Shown in pieces: positions 46,258-58,033 of a stretch of DNA of 64,000 nucleotides. Under the pieces are notes generated by a model, which saw only the letters and a list, made by a program, of their open reading frames with translations, was not told the DNA's origin and made no database searches. The stretch is from Imbricaverruca yamaguchii. Lineage: Eukaryota; Arthropoda; Thecostraca; Neoverrucidae. A program made the translations under genes and the position numbers. The stretch spans positions 62,001 through 126,000 of the forward strand of contig JAOTOL010001079.1 in assembly GCA_034440575.1 (NCBI GenBank), read 5' to 3'. How positions within the stretch are numbered: the first letter of the stretch is position 1; each line of letters begins with the position of its first letter.

Positions 46258-46925
46258 CTATTATACTTCTTGGTGACTTTAACGCACATCATGTCGCCTG
46301 GGGTTGTGACAACCAACCAGCGAGGTCGTTCCATGGAGAGTTTTATTAATGATGAATCCCCCTGTCTTTTGAACACTGGTGCTGCCACCCACTTCGCACT
46401 CCCTTCCGGTTCTACGTCGGCGATTGACCTTAGCCTTACAAGCTCGCATTTGCCGTAGTATTTTACCTGGTCAATGTATGAAGACCCCCTTGGCAACGAC
46501 CATTTCCCTTTACTTATTGACTGTGAGGATTGGGTTGTACTTGGGCTGAGACCTCGGAGATGGAATTTAAAAAAAGCTGGCTGAGAAAAGTTCCAGACAG
46601 TGGAAAGGTTTGATTGGAGAGGATGTGCACAGTACCACCCCTTCAGTGGAACAGCTCTCCTCGTTACTTTTACAGCAAAGCATGTATAATGCGAACTTCT
46701 GGAGTCCCCCGCCGCGCCCCAGTTCCGTGGTGCTCCGTGGCATGTGGGGACGCCATACGTGAACAAAAACGGGCCTTTAAACAATTTAACAAAAATAGCA
46801 CATCCGTTAACTTAATAGCGTTCCAAAGGGCGAGAGGGTGAGCACGACTAACGATAAGGGAAGCCAAACGCACGTCTTGGCAGAAATATCCCTCCACCCT
46901 GAACCGAACCACGCCATCGACACAA

Positions 46926-48160
46926 GTGTGGCCTCGGATAAAGCGGATAGCTGGGAAATTTAACTCGATGCCTCTTCCAGTGTTGCGTGTGGCTCGTGCA
47001 GACGTGAACCACCATTCGGATGTCGCAAATGCAATTGGTCAAGCGATAGCGGCCCGAGGTGAAACAGGTAACTTGGAGCCAGAGTTTCTCCGTCAGAAAG
47101 CTAACTTGGAGAGCCAAGTAGTTGAATTGTCCACTTCGGAACGTTTTTCATACAACGAACGATTCACCGCAGCGGAGTTACGCTCAGCGATACAGAACCT
47201 TAAACATGTTGCAGAAGGACCCGATCTCATTCACAACATGTTCAAGCATCTTCCTTCACCAGCACTAAGGGTACTGCTAGCAACCTTCAACAACCTGTGG
47301 GAGGAAGGCGGATTCCCAGACGCGTGGCGGGAAGCTACGGTGATCCCTGTATTAATAGAGGGAAAAGTGGACTCAATCCGATGCATTGCCGCCCCATCGC
47401 CCTGACTCATGTGTGTCCAAAGTTCCGGAAAAAATTATGAATGTACGACTTACGTTGTTTCTATAAACCGAATTTATTTAACAAGGCCCAGTGCCGTTTT
47501 AGAAAACGTCTAGCCCTCAGGCTGTAACGGCACGCTGGAGCAGTCTTCTTCGGTCTGGAAGGCGCGTATGACACCGTTTGGCATCACCGAATGTTGATGA
47601 AAACTCGGTAGCTGGAATCCGTGGTCACATGGAAACTTTCATCCGCAACTTTTTCACCCGGCGGTTCTTTCGTGTCCGTGTAGGACACGAGTTGTCGGAT
47701 CAATACCAGCAAACTACTGGAGTCCCACACGGAAGCGTCCTCAGTGTTACGCTATTTGCTATTGTGATTAATGACATTCATGATGGACTGGCGCAAAACA
47801 TTAGGCGATCACTATTCGTCGACGACTTCGCGATATGGTCCTCTGCCTCCAATACAGCAGGAATGACGCGCCAGTTGCAATTCGCGATAAACAAGCTTCA
47901 GAGCTGGATCACCAGAAATAGCTTTCGGTTTTCTACAGAAAAAACGCCTGCACTTCGTTTTTGTCGCCGACGTTGCATCCAGAAATTGGACGTGGAAATA
48001 TACGGCGAGCCTATCGAAGGTAAACCATTCATAAATTTCATTGGAGTTCAATGTGATAGCCGCTCGACATATAAAGACCATATTAAGACACTGAGAAACT
48101 TGTTTTTAATCTCTCAATCTACTCAAGTGCATTGCTCCAATGTCTTACGGTGCTGACCGT
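46926..48160 (+). pseudogene. Jockey-like ORF2 reverse transcriptase, broken
   Basis: Open pieces contain GPDLIHNMF, FPDAWREATVIPV, TTGVPHGSVLSVTLFAIVIN and the catalytic LFVDDFAIW, then FRFSTEKT and FINFIGVQCD. These are reverse transcriptase blocks in the correct order. The frame is lost near 47405-47580 and again at about 48156. Active-site aspartates are still present, but the protein cannot be made in one piece. Confidence 0.88.
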
Positions 48161-48245
48161 AAAAACACTGATGGTGATTTATAAAGCACCTATCCTGTCC
48201 AAGTTTGATTACGCGTGGTACGTGTAATCCAAGACGTAGTCACGC

Positions 48246-48614
48246 GTGTTCAAGCGCACTTTAGACACAGTGCACTGTGCATCGCTACGCATTATTGCGG
48301 GTGCTTTCCGAACATCACCGGTGGTTAGCCTGGAAGCAGAGGCTAACGAACCCTCTCTGGCACTGAGGCGAGAAATGCTGGGCATGCGATATGCTTGTGG
48401 GTTGCACCAATTTCCCACACACCCGACCTACGATGCGGTATTCTTCCGCCGCGTTTTTGGCAATCTTCTGGGGAGAGGGGCGAACACAGAGAACTGTCCC
48501 ATTCTGTTCTCGTATGCGGGCCCTTTTGAGAAAAAGTCGAACCAGAGTGTGCCGAGTGACGGGGGTTCAAAAGCCACCGATGCCACCCTGGAAGTTGTTC
48601 TCGCCTACAATTGA
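48246..48614 (+). pseudogene. Jockey-like ORF2 C-terminal segment
   Basis: TLDTVHCASLRIIAGAFRTS, PSLALRREMLGMRYACGL and FPTHPTYDAVF match the conserved region downstream of reverse transcriptase in arthropod-type Jockey-like elements. The segment ends shortly before a SINE insertion. Confidence 0.7.
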
Positions 48615-48621
48615 TGTGTCC

Positions 48622-48760
48622 TTGTCCGTCTCACAAGCGAAAGAGTGTGGGTTCGAGTCTCATCTGTCGCTACTCTTCGCCCGCGACCAATCGGCGTGAG
48701 AGATTGGCGATGCTACATGACTCAACTGTCGACGTGTCTTAAAACCAATAACCAACCGGG
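48622..48760 (+). repeat. tRNA-derived SINE inserted in the Jockey-like LINE
   Basis: CCGTCTCACAAGCGAAAG, GGGTTCGAGTCTCATCTG, TACTCTTCGCCCGCGACC and the AACCAATAACCAACC tail. It interrupts the LINE between its C-terminal segment and the RNase H-like end (PEEVALCRLRIGHAYATH at 48848-48901). Confidence 0.8.
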
Positions 48761-48916
48761 AGCAGGCTGTGCTTTTGTGTGCGGTGCCGATGTACGTATT
48801 GGCCTTCATGTACGTATTGGCCTACGTATTGCGTAGGTCTAGACCGGAGGAAGTTGCACTTTGCAGGTTGCGTATTGGACACGCGTACGCTACCCATCGC
48901 TACCTAAATGTTGGAT
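48761..48916 (+). pseudogene. Jockey-like ORF2, RNase H-end remnant
   Basis: A tandem 24-base duplication (ATGTACGTATTGGCC, 48789-48825) precedes RPEEVALCRLRIGHAYATHRY, a motif typical of the end of the RNase H domain in these LINEs. Confidence 0.6.
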
Positions 48917-50940
48917 TTTCACTTCTTGGTCTCGGATTCGGAGTGTATAATTTTTGGGCTTGTCAAAGTATGAAGTGTATAATCTTGAGAAACACAATGG
49001 AATTGACTGCCACTTTTCCGCTTTGCCAAATTATTGGGTATAAATTGAAGCACCAAGTAATGGAGTGTATACATTTTATACATAACGAAGTGTGCACCTT
49101 TTGAAAAAAATGTAGTGATGTTTCCTCGAAGGAAAAACAAAATCCCGGTGGCCTCGGTAGCTTACTTGGTGGAGAGTCGGACTTGATCTCGTGGCAGGCG
49201 GCATTTGCAGTCTATCCACGACCAATCCGTGTGATAGGTTGGCGACGCTATACAACCTTGCGGTTGAATGAGTCATAAAATATCCCAAGATTCTTCTTCA
49301 AGAATAAAACGCCTTCAAGTAATTTGTTCGGTTCCTATGCTAGTGTCTCACTGACAACCAGATGAGGGCCACCACACGTCATCGTCTGAAGTCATCCACG
49401 TCACGTGGATGACTTAGAAGCCAACGTCCTGAGCAATGGTAGAGAAAATGATCACAAAAGTATGCTTAATCGATGTCAACCGAGTTTATATCTCCATACG
49501 TGTCACTCCTGACATGCTCACACCACACAACTAATTCACAACAAACCTCACGAGCAGGACGTTCGTGCACCGACTGATATATTGGAGGGTTTAAAATGTT
49601 ACTTGGATGGGATACGCTTGTAGATGAAATTCGGAAGCAATATAAGTCATGAAATCAAAAGTGTGAAATTTCTGGTTCTATCGAGCTTCACTTTGGCGCA
49701 GCCTCAGCAGGTTATAAGAACGTTTTGGTACCATTCAGGCAATTTTCGTGGGGAAAATCCATTCCATATTTTGTATGTATGTCGCTTCTGACTGCTTTAT
49801 AATGTAAATATGAACGGTTCTATCCATGTCATTTTCTGCAGAACGTATCATTCTTCAAGGAAGCAAAAAGAAATGCATTACCCATGGCTTTTCTTGGGGA
49901 TGGTTTAAATAGCTCCGGCCGGAGTGGGAACTGGAGAGCGGTGAATCCGACGAATCCAAGAACAGACCTTCGTACGCGGTTTGCCTGGCAAAAGTGAATT
50001 CCTTTATTTGGCTCGCGTAGCGTAGTGGTTTTTATTTATTGAACGAAGGATTTTCTTGACATCTCTTCGTTGCTATCCACGTGGAATTGGTTGCACGTTT
50101 GGCTAGAGGTACGGGAATTAGTATTACCTGAGTAGGTGCCTACCTACCTATATCAAATATCTTCACGGTTATTCGAGCTAGTGATTTGGATGAACCAAAG
50201 CAAGAAGCATATTGTGTGACGGGATATATTAGGGTAATGCAAGGAGCAGGAAGTGAGACTTTTAATTGTTGCGATGTATTGCCGACCAGCGTTGGAATGA
50301 ACAAAACTGATTGTTTTGATTTTGTCTGGGAATCCTGTTTTCACTTACCATGTATTTAATGGTGAATTTTTTTTCTTCAAAAAGAGGGCTGGGCGTCTTC
50401 AGTGCACGTCTTAAACCTTCCAGATATCATATATATGCATGCATTCAAGCATTATTTCTGCACTCATGAAATGTTCAGGGAATTGTTAGATGCATCCTGT
50501 CCTCATCCTCCATTGAATACCATTGTACTTTTAACTTTTCTGGTCTCTCTGGCTTTCTGAAAGGATGAATTTGCAATTCAAGGTGATTTGATTTCTTGGA
50601 TTTTTTAAATGCAATGCTTATGAATGTGCACATGTTCATAATATACCTACACGATGGAACCACACATTTTTTTGGCAAGTGCAGTTGGTTAGCAAAATGA
50701 CACCCAAAAAGTGGCTTGGAGTTGGTTGGGTAATGTAGCAGAAACATAATGTTCAAAATGAAGAAATAATACGCAGCCTTGCTCCAGATGCAATCAAGCG
50801 ATTTATTACTGGAAAATTTATAAACGAAGTTTTTCTTTAAAAATCTCAACTAAACAACCCATTCTACCCTAGTTATGCATGTCTTCATTCAGCAATGCAA
50901 GGAGTGTATTTATTTTATGAGTATAATTCTTTGGATGGTA
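48917..50940. other. Insertion of unknown nature within the LINE, with a divergent SINE
   Basis: It separates the LINE motif at 48848-48901 from the zinc-knuckle segment at 50940. It includes a SINE-like piece at 49146-49290 (TAGCTTACTTGGTGG; CGACCAATCCGTGTGATAGG; ATGAGTCATAAAATA), similar to the tRNA-SINE body. The remainder is AT-rich with no gene recognised. Confidence 0.45.
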
Positions 50941-51300
50941 GAAGTTCCAAAAGGGCCACTTTTCCAACGCTGCGCTACCTTCTTTGTTGGGAGGAAAGGC
51001 CAGTGTTCCCGCTGTTCGGAAACGTTGACGGTACACCACGTACTACTCACATGTCATTACTTTGAACGGGAGCGGAGATTATTTTACAGGAAGAAACTTG
51101 AGTTGCCTGACATATGAAGACATTCTAGGAAACTATTCAAAACTAGTGCACTCGGATAACTTGTTCCGTTACCTTTCAGCGATCGGATTGAAGACCACGA
51201 ACACACCGAGCTAATTGTACCAGCAGTGAAGCATAACAAAATGTCATGGGCGCGATTGATCAAAACTGATCGAAGCGCCCTAAAATCCAAATAACTAACA
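50940..51300 (+). pseudogene. Jockey-like LINE 3' end: Cys/His segment and tail
   Basis: CSRCSETLTVHHVLLTC is the C-x2-C-x(n)-H-x(n)-C segment at the end of such LINE proteins. It is followed by ATGGGCGCGATTGATC, GAAGCGCCCTAAAATCC and AAATAACTAAC. This connects the short tails elsewhere in the window with this LINE. Confidence 0.7.
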
Positions 51301-51340
51301 AATGCGTGCCCCTAATAAACGTTGCTGTCTTGGGTTTCAG

Positions 51341-53685
51341 ATGGTATTGCGTCTCACTCTGACTGTGGGAACAAGGACCGCCCTATAGATCATCGGATAA
51401 CCTCTGGAATTGCATCGCAGTGCAGTAGTAACAGCGCCAGCGACAGCAACGGCAGCCAGTGCTCTGTGCACACCAGCGACACCTCGCGACGACAACCCAT
51501 GACTCAGCTGGCAGCGAGTTCGTGTGACTGTGACATGTGTGACAAGGTGTTCAAGAGTCGCCGATGGCTGCTTGGACACCGCAAAGTGCACGCAAGTACG
51601 AAGGCTTACAGTGGCGGCAGTCGGGGCGGACGTCCAAACCAGATGAACATTGACCAGAGTGTCAACACGGAGAAGCCCGTGATAGCCCCCGGCACAGAGA
51701 AGCCGTACAACTGCGAGGTGTGTGGTGCAACGTTTATCGCCAGATGGGATTTGGTTAGACACAGGAAATCCCACGCTGGAGAGGGGACATCCACGGATGG
51801 GATGTGCTCCAGAGCTTTTCTTCAAACGCAGACTTTGGATAAGCACAGACGAATCTACACCGGGGAGAGACCTTACAGGTGCGATCTATGCGGCAGGACG
51901 TTCGCTGCCAGGAAGAGTTTGGTTGTACATATGAGAACTCACACCGGGAAGCGACCATACACGTGTAGAATGTGCCCTAGAGCGTTTACTAGATCAGGGG
52001 ACTTGGGTCGACACATGAGAACCCACACCGGCGAGAGACCTCACCGGTGTGAGGTGTGCGACAGGGCATTCACTGTCAAGTGTAATTTACTTACACACAT
52101 GAAAACCCACACAGGAGAGCGACCTTACAAGTGCGGGACATGTGACAAGTCGTTTGCTGCCCAGTCAGACTTAGTTATTCATATGCGAATCCACACCGGA
52201 GAGCGACCTTACAAATGTGAGTTATGTGAAAGGTCGTTTACTACCAAGAGCATATTAGTTGTACATATGAGATCCCACACGGGAGAGCGACCTTACACAT
52301 GTGAGATATGTGGCAGGTCGTTTACTGACAAGAGCAAATTAGTTATACACATGAGATCCCACACGGGAGAGCGACCTTACAAGTGCGGGACATGTGACAA
52401 GTCGTTTGCTGCCCAGTCACGCTTAGTTACTCATATGCGAACCCACACCGGAGAGCGACCTTACAAATGTGAGATGTGTGAAAGGCCATTTACTACCAAG
52501 AGCAAATTAGTTATACATACGAGATCCCACACGGGAGAGCGACCTTACAAGTGCGGGACATGTGATAAGTCGTTTGCTGCCCAGTCAGACTTAGTTGTTC
52601 ATGTACGAACCCACACCGGAGAGCGACCTTACACATGTGAGATATGTGGCAGGTCGTTTACTGCGAAATCCAGCTTAGTTACACACGTAAGAAACCATAC
52701 CGGAGAGCGACCTTACAAATGTGGGATATGTGACAGGTCGTTTACTGCCAAGGGGAAGTTGGTTATACACATGAGAGCCCACACGGGAGAACGGCCTTAC
52801 AAGTCTGGGATATGTGGCAGGTCGTTTACTGCGAAATACAGCTTAGTTACACACATGAGAATCCACACCGGAGAGCGACCCTACAAATGTGAAGTATGTG
52901 GCATGTCGTTTCCTACCAAGAGCAAATTAGTTAAACATGTGAGATCCCACACAGGAAAGCGGCCTTACAAATGTGAGATGTGTGACAGGTCGTTTACTGC
53001 CAGGGGGAATTTGGTTATACATTTGAGAGCCCACACAGGAGAGCGACCTTACAAGTGTGGGACATGTGACAAGTCGTTCGCTGCCAAGTCAAACTTAGTT
53101 ATTCATATGCGAACCCACACCGGAGAGCGACCTTACAAATGTGAGATGTGTGAAAGGTCGTTTATTACCAAGTGCAAATTAGTTCTACACATGAGAGCCC
53201 ACACGGGAGAGCGACCTTACAAGTGTGGGACATGTGACAAGTCGTTCGCTGACAAGACAAACTTAGTTACTCATATGCGAACCCACACCGGGGAGCGACC
53301 TTTCAAATGTGAGATGTGTGAAAAATCGTATACTACGAAGAGCAAATTAGTTCTACACATGAGAGCCCACACGGGAGAGCGACCCTACAAGTGTGGGACA
53401 TGTGACAAGTCGTTCGCTGCCAAGTCAAACTTAGTTACTCATATGCGAACCCACACCGGGGAGCGACCTTTCAAATGTGAGATGTGTGAAAAATCGTATA
53501 CTACGAAGAGCAAATTAGTTCTACACATGAGAGCCCACACGGGAGAGCGACCCTACAAGTGTGGGACATGTGACAAGTCGTTCGCTGCCAAGTCAAACTT
53601 AGTTACTCATATGCGAACCCACACCGGGAGCGACCTTTCAAATGCGAGATGTGTGAAAAATCGTATACTACGAAGAGCAAATTAG
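51341..53685 (+). CDS. C2H2 zinc-finger protein, main exon with about 24 fingers
   Basis: The exon starts after the acceptor TTGGGTTTCAG in phase 1 (G|AT gives Asp) with a Ser-rich linker, then about 24 C2H2 units with TGERPY linkers. Such proteins bind DNA, roughly three bases per finger, as nuclear regulators. Finger 3 lacks its first Cys and ends in Tyr (HRRIY), and finger 15 has Ser for its first Cys (KSGIC), so both are probably dead. Later fingers alternate between a GTCDKSF and an EMCERSF type, showing growth in two-finger steps. Two consecutive 168-bp units at 53281 and 53449 are practically identical. A G deletion at about 53629 ends the frame at 53685 after SDLSNARC. A shortened protein could still work; the alternative is a young pseudogene. 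Confidence 0.8.
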
Positions 53686-54475
53686 TTATACATATGAGAT
53701 CCCACATGGAAGAGCGACCTTACGATTCTGAGACATGTGATAAGTCGCTTGCTGCGAATACATTCTTAGTTAATCACATGCGAAGTTACACCGAAGAGCG
53801 ACCTTACAAATGTGCGATATGTGGTAGGTCGTGTGCTGACAAGAGGAACTTGGTTATACACATGAAAGCCCACACGGGAGAGGGACCTGACAAAGGTGGG
53901 TCACGCAATGGGACGATTATTGTCGAGGCACACTTACTTAGCCGCATCAGAACCCACACGGAAGAGCGACCTTACAAGTGTGGGACATGTGACAGGTCGT
54001 TTACTGCCAATCAATTTTAATTGATCACATCCAAACCCACACTGGAAAGCGACCTTACTGGTGTGACAAATGCGGCACGACATATGCTCTTTAAGCCAAC
54101 GTGGTTCATCACATGAGAATCCACTCAGGATAAAAATCGTACATATGTGGGACATGTGACAGGTCGTTTATTGCCAAGGGGAACCTAGTCATGCACATAA
54201 GATCCCACACGAGAGAGCGACCTTACAAATGTGCGACATGTGACATGTTTATTGTTAAGGCACACTTAGTTCGACACATCGTAACCCACACATGAGAGCG
54301 ACATTACAGGTGCGAAAAAACCCACACTATTAAGGCTGCCTTGCTCACCACATGAGAATCCACACAACTGTATAGATGTGAGGCATGTGGCAGCACGTTT
54401 TCTACCCAAAGGAATTTGGATCATCACAAGGATCCTCTCGGGAGGGAGACCTCACCGGAGTGACGTATGAGGCTG
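53630..54475 (+). pseudogene. Decayed 3' continuation of the zinc-finger array
   Basis: After the frameshift the finger array continues in another frame to 54020 (EKSYTTKSKLVIHMRSH, YKCAICGRSCADKRNLVIHM, YKCGTCDRSFTANQF). It then continues as broken fingers interrupted by stops and shifts (CGTCDRSFIAKGNLVMHIRS near 54150; RCEACGSTFSTQRNLDHH near 54375). Decay increases towards the 3' side. Confidence 0.8.
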
Positions 54476-54479
54476 GGCG

Positions 54480-56900
54480 TTTCCTAAGACAGCTACCTTG
54501 GTTAGACGCATGAAATCCCAAACTGGTGCGCCGTCCCGTATGCAAGGTGCGCGATATTTTCCGACAAGGGTGAACGGTTCGGCAAATGAAACCTGACGCT
54601 GTATGGTGCGCTGACGTTTATGAGAAGGGAGCAAGCAAGACATCTCAGATCGACTGTACACACGTCAGTGTTGTAGAAGAATGTTGTACTAAATCGAGGG
54701 TGATTACCTATGGTATTGAGAAGTCTGCCGATGAGTGAGTGTAGCTGGTTGTCATAATCGTTTGTACTGTTTAATACACGTAGTTGCGCTGCCCTAGTCT
54801 GAGATATTGTGTGAGAAGTGCACACCAGGTAGTAGCGGATACTGAAGGGGGAAGTGAAACAGTGCCGAGTATATTTAGCTTCAAGTGGAAACTTCGAACG
54901 GGAGGCAGCTATGCGAAGGAAATATGAGGTTGAAAACACCAGAATGATACATTTTCAAGTGCGCTGTCGAGGGTGGTCGGGCTCCACCTATGAACCAGAA
55001 ATGGTGGGATTCCCCCCCTCCCAGTACAGCTCTCCGGCCCCTAAGTCGCCCGAGTTACCACATATTGTCGCCAACGCCAGCTACCGCGGTACCGAAAAAG
55101 ACGTCTGGGTGCAGCGCCGTTTTGTTTCCGATACGCTCTGCCGTCCGTGGCAGCATATAATGGGAAACGCCAACCAGGACTTCAAGGACGGTGCTGAGCC
55201 GTACCATTTTATGGCACACCAGATGATGGCACACGATATGAAACCGTAAATTATGTATAGTAAGCATATTATGTAATCACCAATACCTTCCACGACCGAG
55301 GGGATTTTCTGCACTTTAAGTCTGCAAGGTTGTGCTTAGCACGGGCGGATTCAGTGATTATCATTGGGGAGGGTGCACATTTCCTCGGAGGTGTGTTTGT
55401 GGTAAACATTAGCGAGATTTGGAGGGTACGCTTGATCATACGGCACTATTAGTCCCCAAAGGCTCCTTTTTTCCCGGAGAGATGCGTTTGTGGCTAACAA
55501 ATCCGTTTAACATATGGTGGGGAGGATGCACCCTTGTATTCATGGATGGGTGCTTTCCCTGGCTGGAGAAGGACCACCATTCCAAAGGGGAAAGGGGAGG
55601 GGCTACAGCTCACTGCTTCCAGCAGGCTGAGCAACTGACGCCCAGCCGGCGACCCCCAACGCTACTAGCTAGGAGACGGTTCACGGCCATAACATTCATA
55701 CGCCGTCCTCAGCATCCTGAACGGATCGACCGGAAGGACAAAATTGAGGAAGCCTTTCCCGAACACCTGGCCATGCCAGCAAAACAGTGTACGCCGAGTG
55801 GGAAGGAGAGCATATAACCATTTCCAGTCTGTATCTCGTCTCCCGTCTGGTGCCATGATCATGAGGAGCAGAGGGGACAGGAGGCACACCAGCGGGTCGC
55901 GGCCGCCAGCCGTACCGAAGTCGTGGCCAACTAGCAGCGGTGTCCCCGCCGGCCCAGTCGGTCGAGCGTCAGACGCCTGCCGAATACTGGTGCAGCACCG
56001 CTCCCGCGCACTACCTGGCGCACATCGGCCCGCACAACACTCAGGAGAGACGTATATTGTATTTGCGTCCAATGGTCAGCCAGCTGGCGCCAAGGGCACG
56101 ACAAGAGGGTGGACATCCAGCACACATGCCGATGTCGGCCCGCCGTCGGCATGTGTTGGGGCGAGCTCGGCATCTCATACGCGGTATGTCGACATCGGGC
56201 CGCTCTCGAGCCGACATCGGAAACTAACCTGGCGGACATAATACCGGTTTTATGTCCGCCAAAACTAATCATGGGCAGACATAATACCACTGGCGCCTCT
56301 GGTGGTGGGTTTGTGAAGGAACGCCAACGGAGGAAGCTGGATCTGATTAATGTTATATTCTAGTTTCTAGAGAAGGTGCAGGCGATATCCATAGGCAGAG
56401 TCTCATAAATTGTAACGATATTCTTCACACACACGCTAATGAACATCCGGGCGCACTTGTCGCAGGCGCATGTTTCGGAGTTCTTGAATTGCATCAGGAG
56501 CCTACCTGTTTTCTTTCCTTACTGAGGGTCCACTTGAGGTCCGTATTAACATTGCGTCTCGCACCTAACGATTTCCGATACGGGACTGTTTTCCAATTCC
56601 CAGAATTCATTTGTTTCGTGACCCCAATGAGACTTTTGGAGCTCCGGTGCGACCTGTCATGCCCCTGGCGTGATTTTTGGGAACCCGGAGAGAATACTTG
56701 GTAACCCGGGCTCAGCGTGACCTTCAGGGGTTCCGGCGCGACCGATTGTGGCCTTCGTCGTGATTTTCCTTATCACTAATACGACTTTTGAGCCCCAGCG
56801 TGTTTTTCCGGGGGATAGGTGGGACCTTTTGAGGCCCCAGCGTCCTTTTGAGAGGCCCATGCACGACTGTTTTGACCAGAAGTGATTTTTCCGGGCCCAG
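54480..56900. other. No recognised gene
   Basis: Several open frames of 70-165 codons overlap on both strands (for example 54854-55249 and 55744-56241) in GC-rich sequence. None shows a domain, and the overlap on both strands argues for chance. From 56640 to 56900 the sequence is a loose repeat of GCGTGATTTTTGGG/CCGGGG-like text. Confidence 0.35.
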
Positions 56901-56904
56901 GTGC

Positions 56905-57030
56905 GATTATTTGGGTTCGAGTCCCACCTGTCGCTACTCTTCGCTCGCGGACAATCGGCAGAGAGATTGGTGACGCCACGTGACTCAACAGTCGATGTGT
57001 CGTTAAGCCAATATCCAACCAACCAACCAG
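56905..57030 (+). repeat. tRNA-derived SINE, head truncated
   Basis: Begins at the B box (GGGTTCGAGTCCCACC) and continues CTACTCTTCGCTCGCGGAC, GTGACTCAACAGTCGATG, ending CCAACCAACCAACC. Confidence 0.75.
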
Positions 57031-57328
57031 CGATTATGTGGGGCCCAAACGGGACTTTAAAGTTCACCAGCGTATTTTTTCCATAGCTTGACGGGATTGT
57101 TGGGGAGCCTACAACCTGCCAGGAGGCAACTGCCCACAATGGCCCGTCCCCATTCAGCACGCCACTGTGCCATGTAATTCCGCAACATAAGCATCCAGGA
57201 ATAGCTCATCTGTTTCATTACTCACACGTGATTTCAACTCCCAAGTTCTCCAGACAGTTTGAGGAAAGTAAAAAATCTGCTAAATGGTAGGCAAGGATGG
57301 ACTATTAGCAGTGGTTTCCGCATGCGAT

Positions 57329-57422
57329 AGGATGAGCGATAAACGATAAACGATAATTATCGCTGTTAAGTAAATCGGTTATCGTTATCGTTTATCGCTA
57401 AATTTTCAAAATTATCGCTCAT
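57329..57422. repeat. Short inverted repeat rich in CGATAA
   Basis: GGATGAGCGATAA at 57329-57341 faces its exact inverse TTATCGCTCATCC at 57410-57422. The interior repeats CGATAA/TTATCG in both directions. It could be a tiny MITE or a cluster of GATA-type sites. Confidence 0.65.
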
Positions 57423-57636
57423 CCACTTATCGCAAGTTCCAAAAATTATGAACGATAAACAATAAAATGTAAAACGGGATGATGGAAAAATGGAAGACGA
57501 TCGACAGTGTATCCCGCGCGACAGTGTGTGTGCGCAACCTGTTGCCATCTGCTAAGTGTACAGATCTGTCAGACGGCCGACGGGTGGTATAAATTTGCGC
57601 GGCGGGCCGGGCAGAGGTCAGTCACAGGGGGGTCCA

Positions 57637-58033
57637 CTCCCGCATATCTGGCAACTATCCAAATCTTCAGGTTAAAATAAGCCTATTTTCAAAGTTAATC
57701 GTCATTGAGATAATTGGATTATTTCATTATCATTTGAAAATAGCATTCTGTACTCAGTGTAAAGAACTTGAAATAACATGTAGTTATTGATTGAGGCTTA
57801 TTAAAAAAAAAAACCTTTAAGAACTGGCATTGTTCTACACTCCCGCATATCTGGCAACTATGCATATCTTCAAGTTAATATTAGCCTATCTTCAAAGTTA
57901 ATCATAATTGAGATAATTTTATTATTTCATTATCGTTTGAAAATAAAATTGTTTTCTCAGTATAAAGAATTTGAAATAAGATTTTGTAATTATTGATTGA
58001 GGCTTATTTACATAAAACCTTTAAGAACTGGTA
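57637..58033. repeat. About 200-bp tandem duplication
   Basis: CACTCCCGCATATCTGGCAA starts at 57637 and again at 57839. Each unit ends CCTTTAAGAACTGG. The copies are roughly 85-90% alike by eye. Confidence 0.8.

Larger units (their letters stand above)
44540..46460 (+). pseudogene. Jockey-like ORF2 endonuclease domain, split by a CR1 insertion
   Basis: N-terminal text after AATAGAACTGCAGAGG (CRGL-like, then LQEAKL in the frame from about 44640) and ITLYSLYLPPAIPFPSVEL at 44840-44900 come before the insertion. After it, 46165 onward repeats ITLCSLYLPPAIPFPSVEL and proceeds to LLGDFNAHHVAWGC, the endonuclease GDFN block, then SAIDLSLTSSHLP. Stops and shifts interrupt the frame. Confidence 0.75.
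40750..51300 (+). mobile_element. Decayed Jockey-like LINE carrying several later insertions
   Basis: A GC-rich leader (to about 41340), ORF1 (41340-43140), endonuclease (44540-46460 apart from the CR1 insertion), reverse transcriptase (46926-48160), a conserved C-terminal region (48246-48916) and a final zinc-knuckle segment plus TAAC tail (50940-51300) lie in the expected order on one strand. Insertions between them are repeat E (43160-44460), CR1 with MITE (44922-46159), a tRNA-SINE (48622-48760) and an unknown 2-kb segment (48917-50940). The 5' limit is uncertain. Frameshifts and stops show it is long dead. Confidence 0.75.

Noticed and set aside
54854..56241. Open frames of 131-165 codons
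   Set aside because: No domains, overlapping frames on both strands and no splice or promoter evidence; chance frames in GC-rich DNA are likely.
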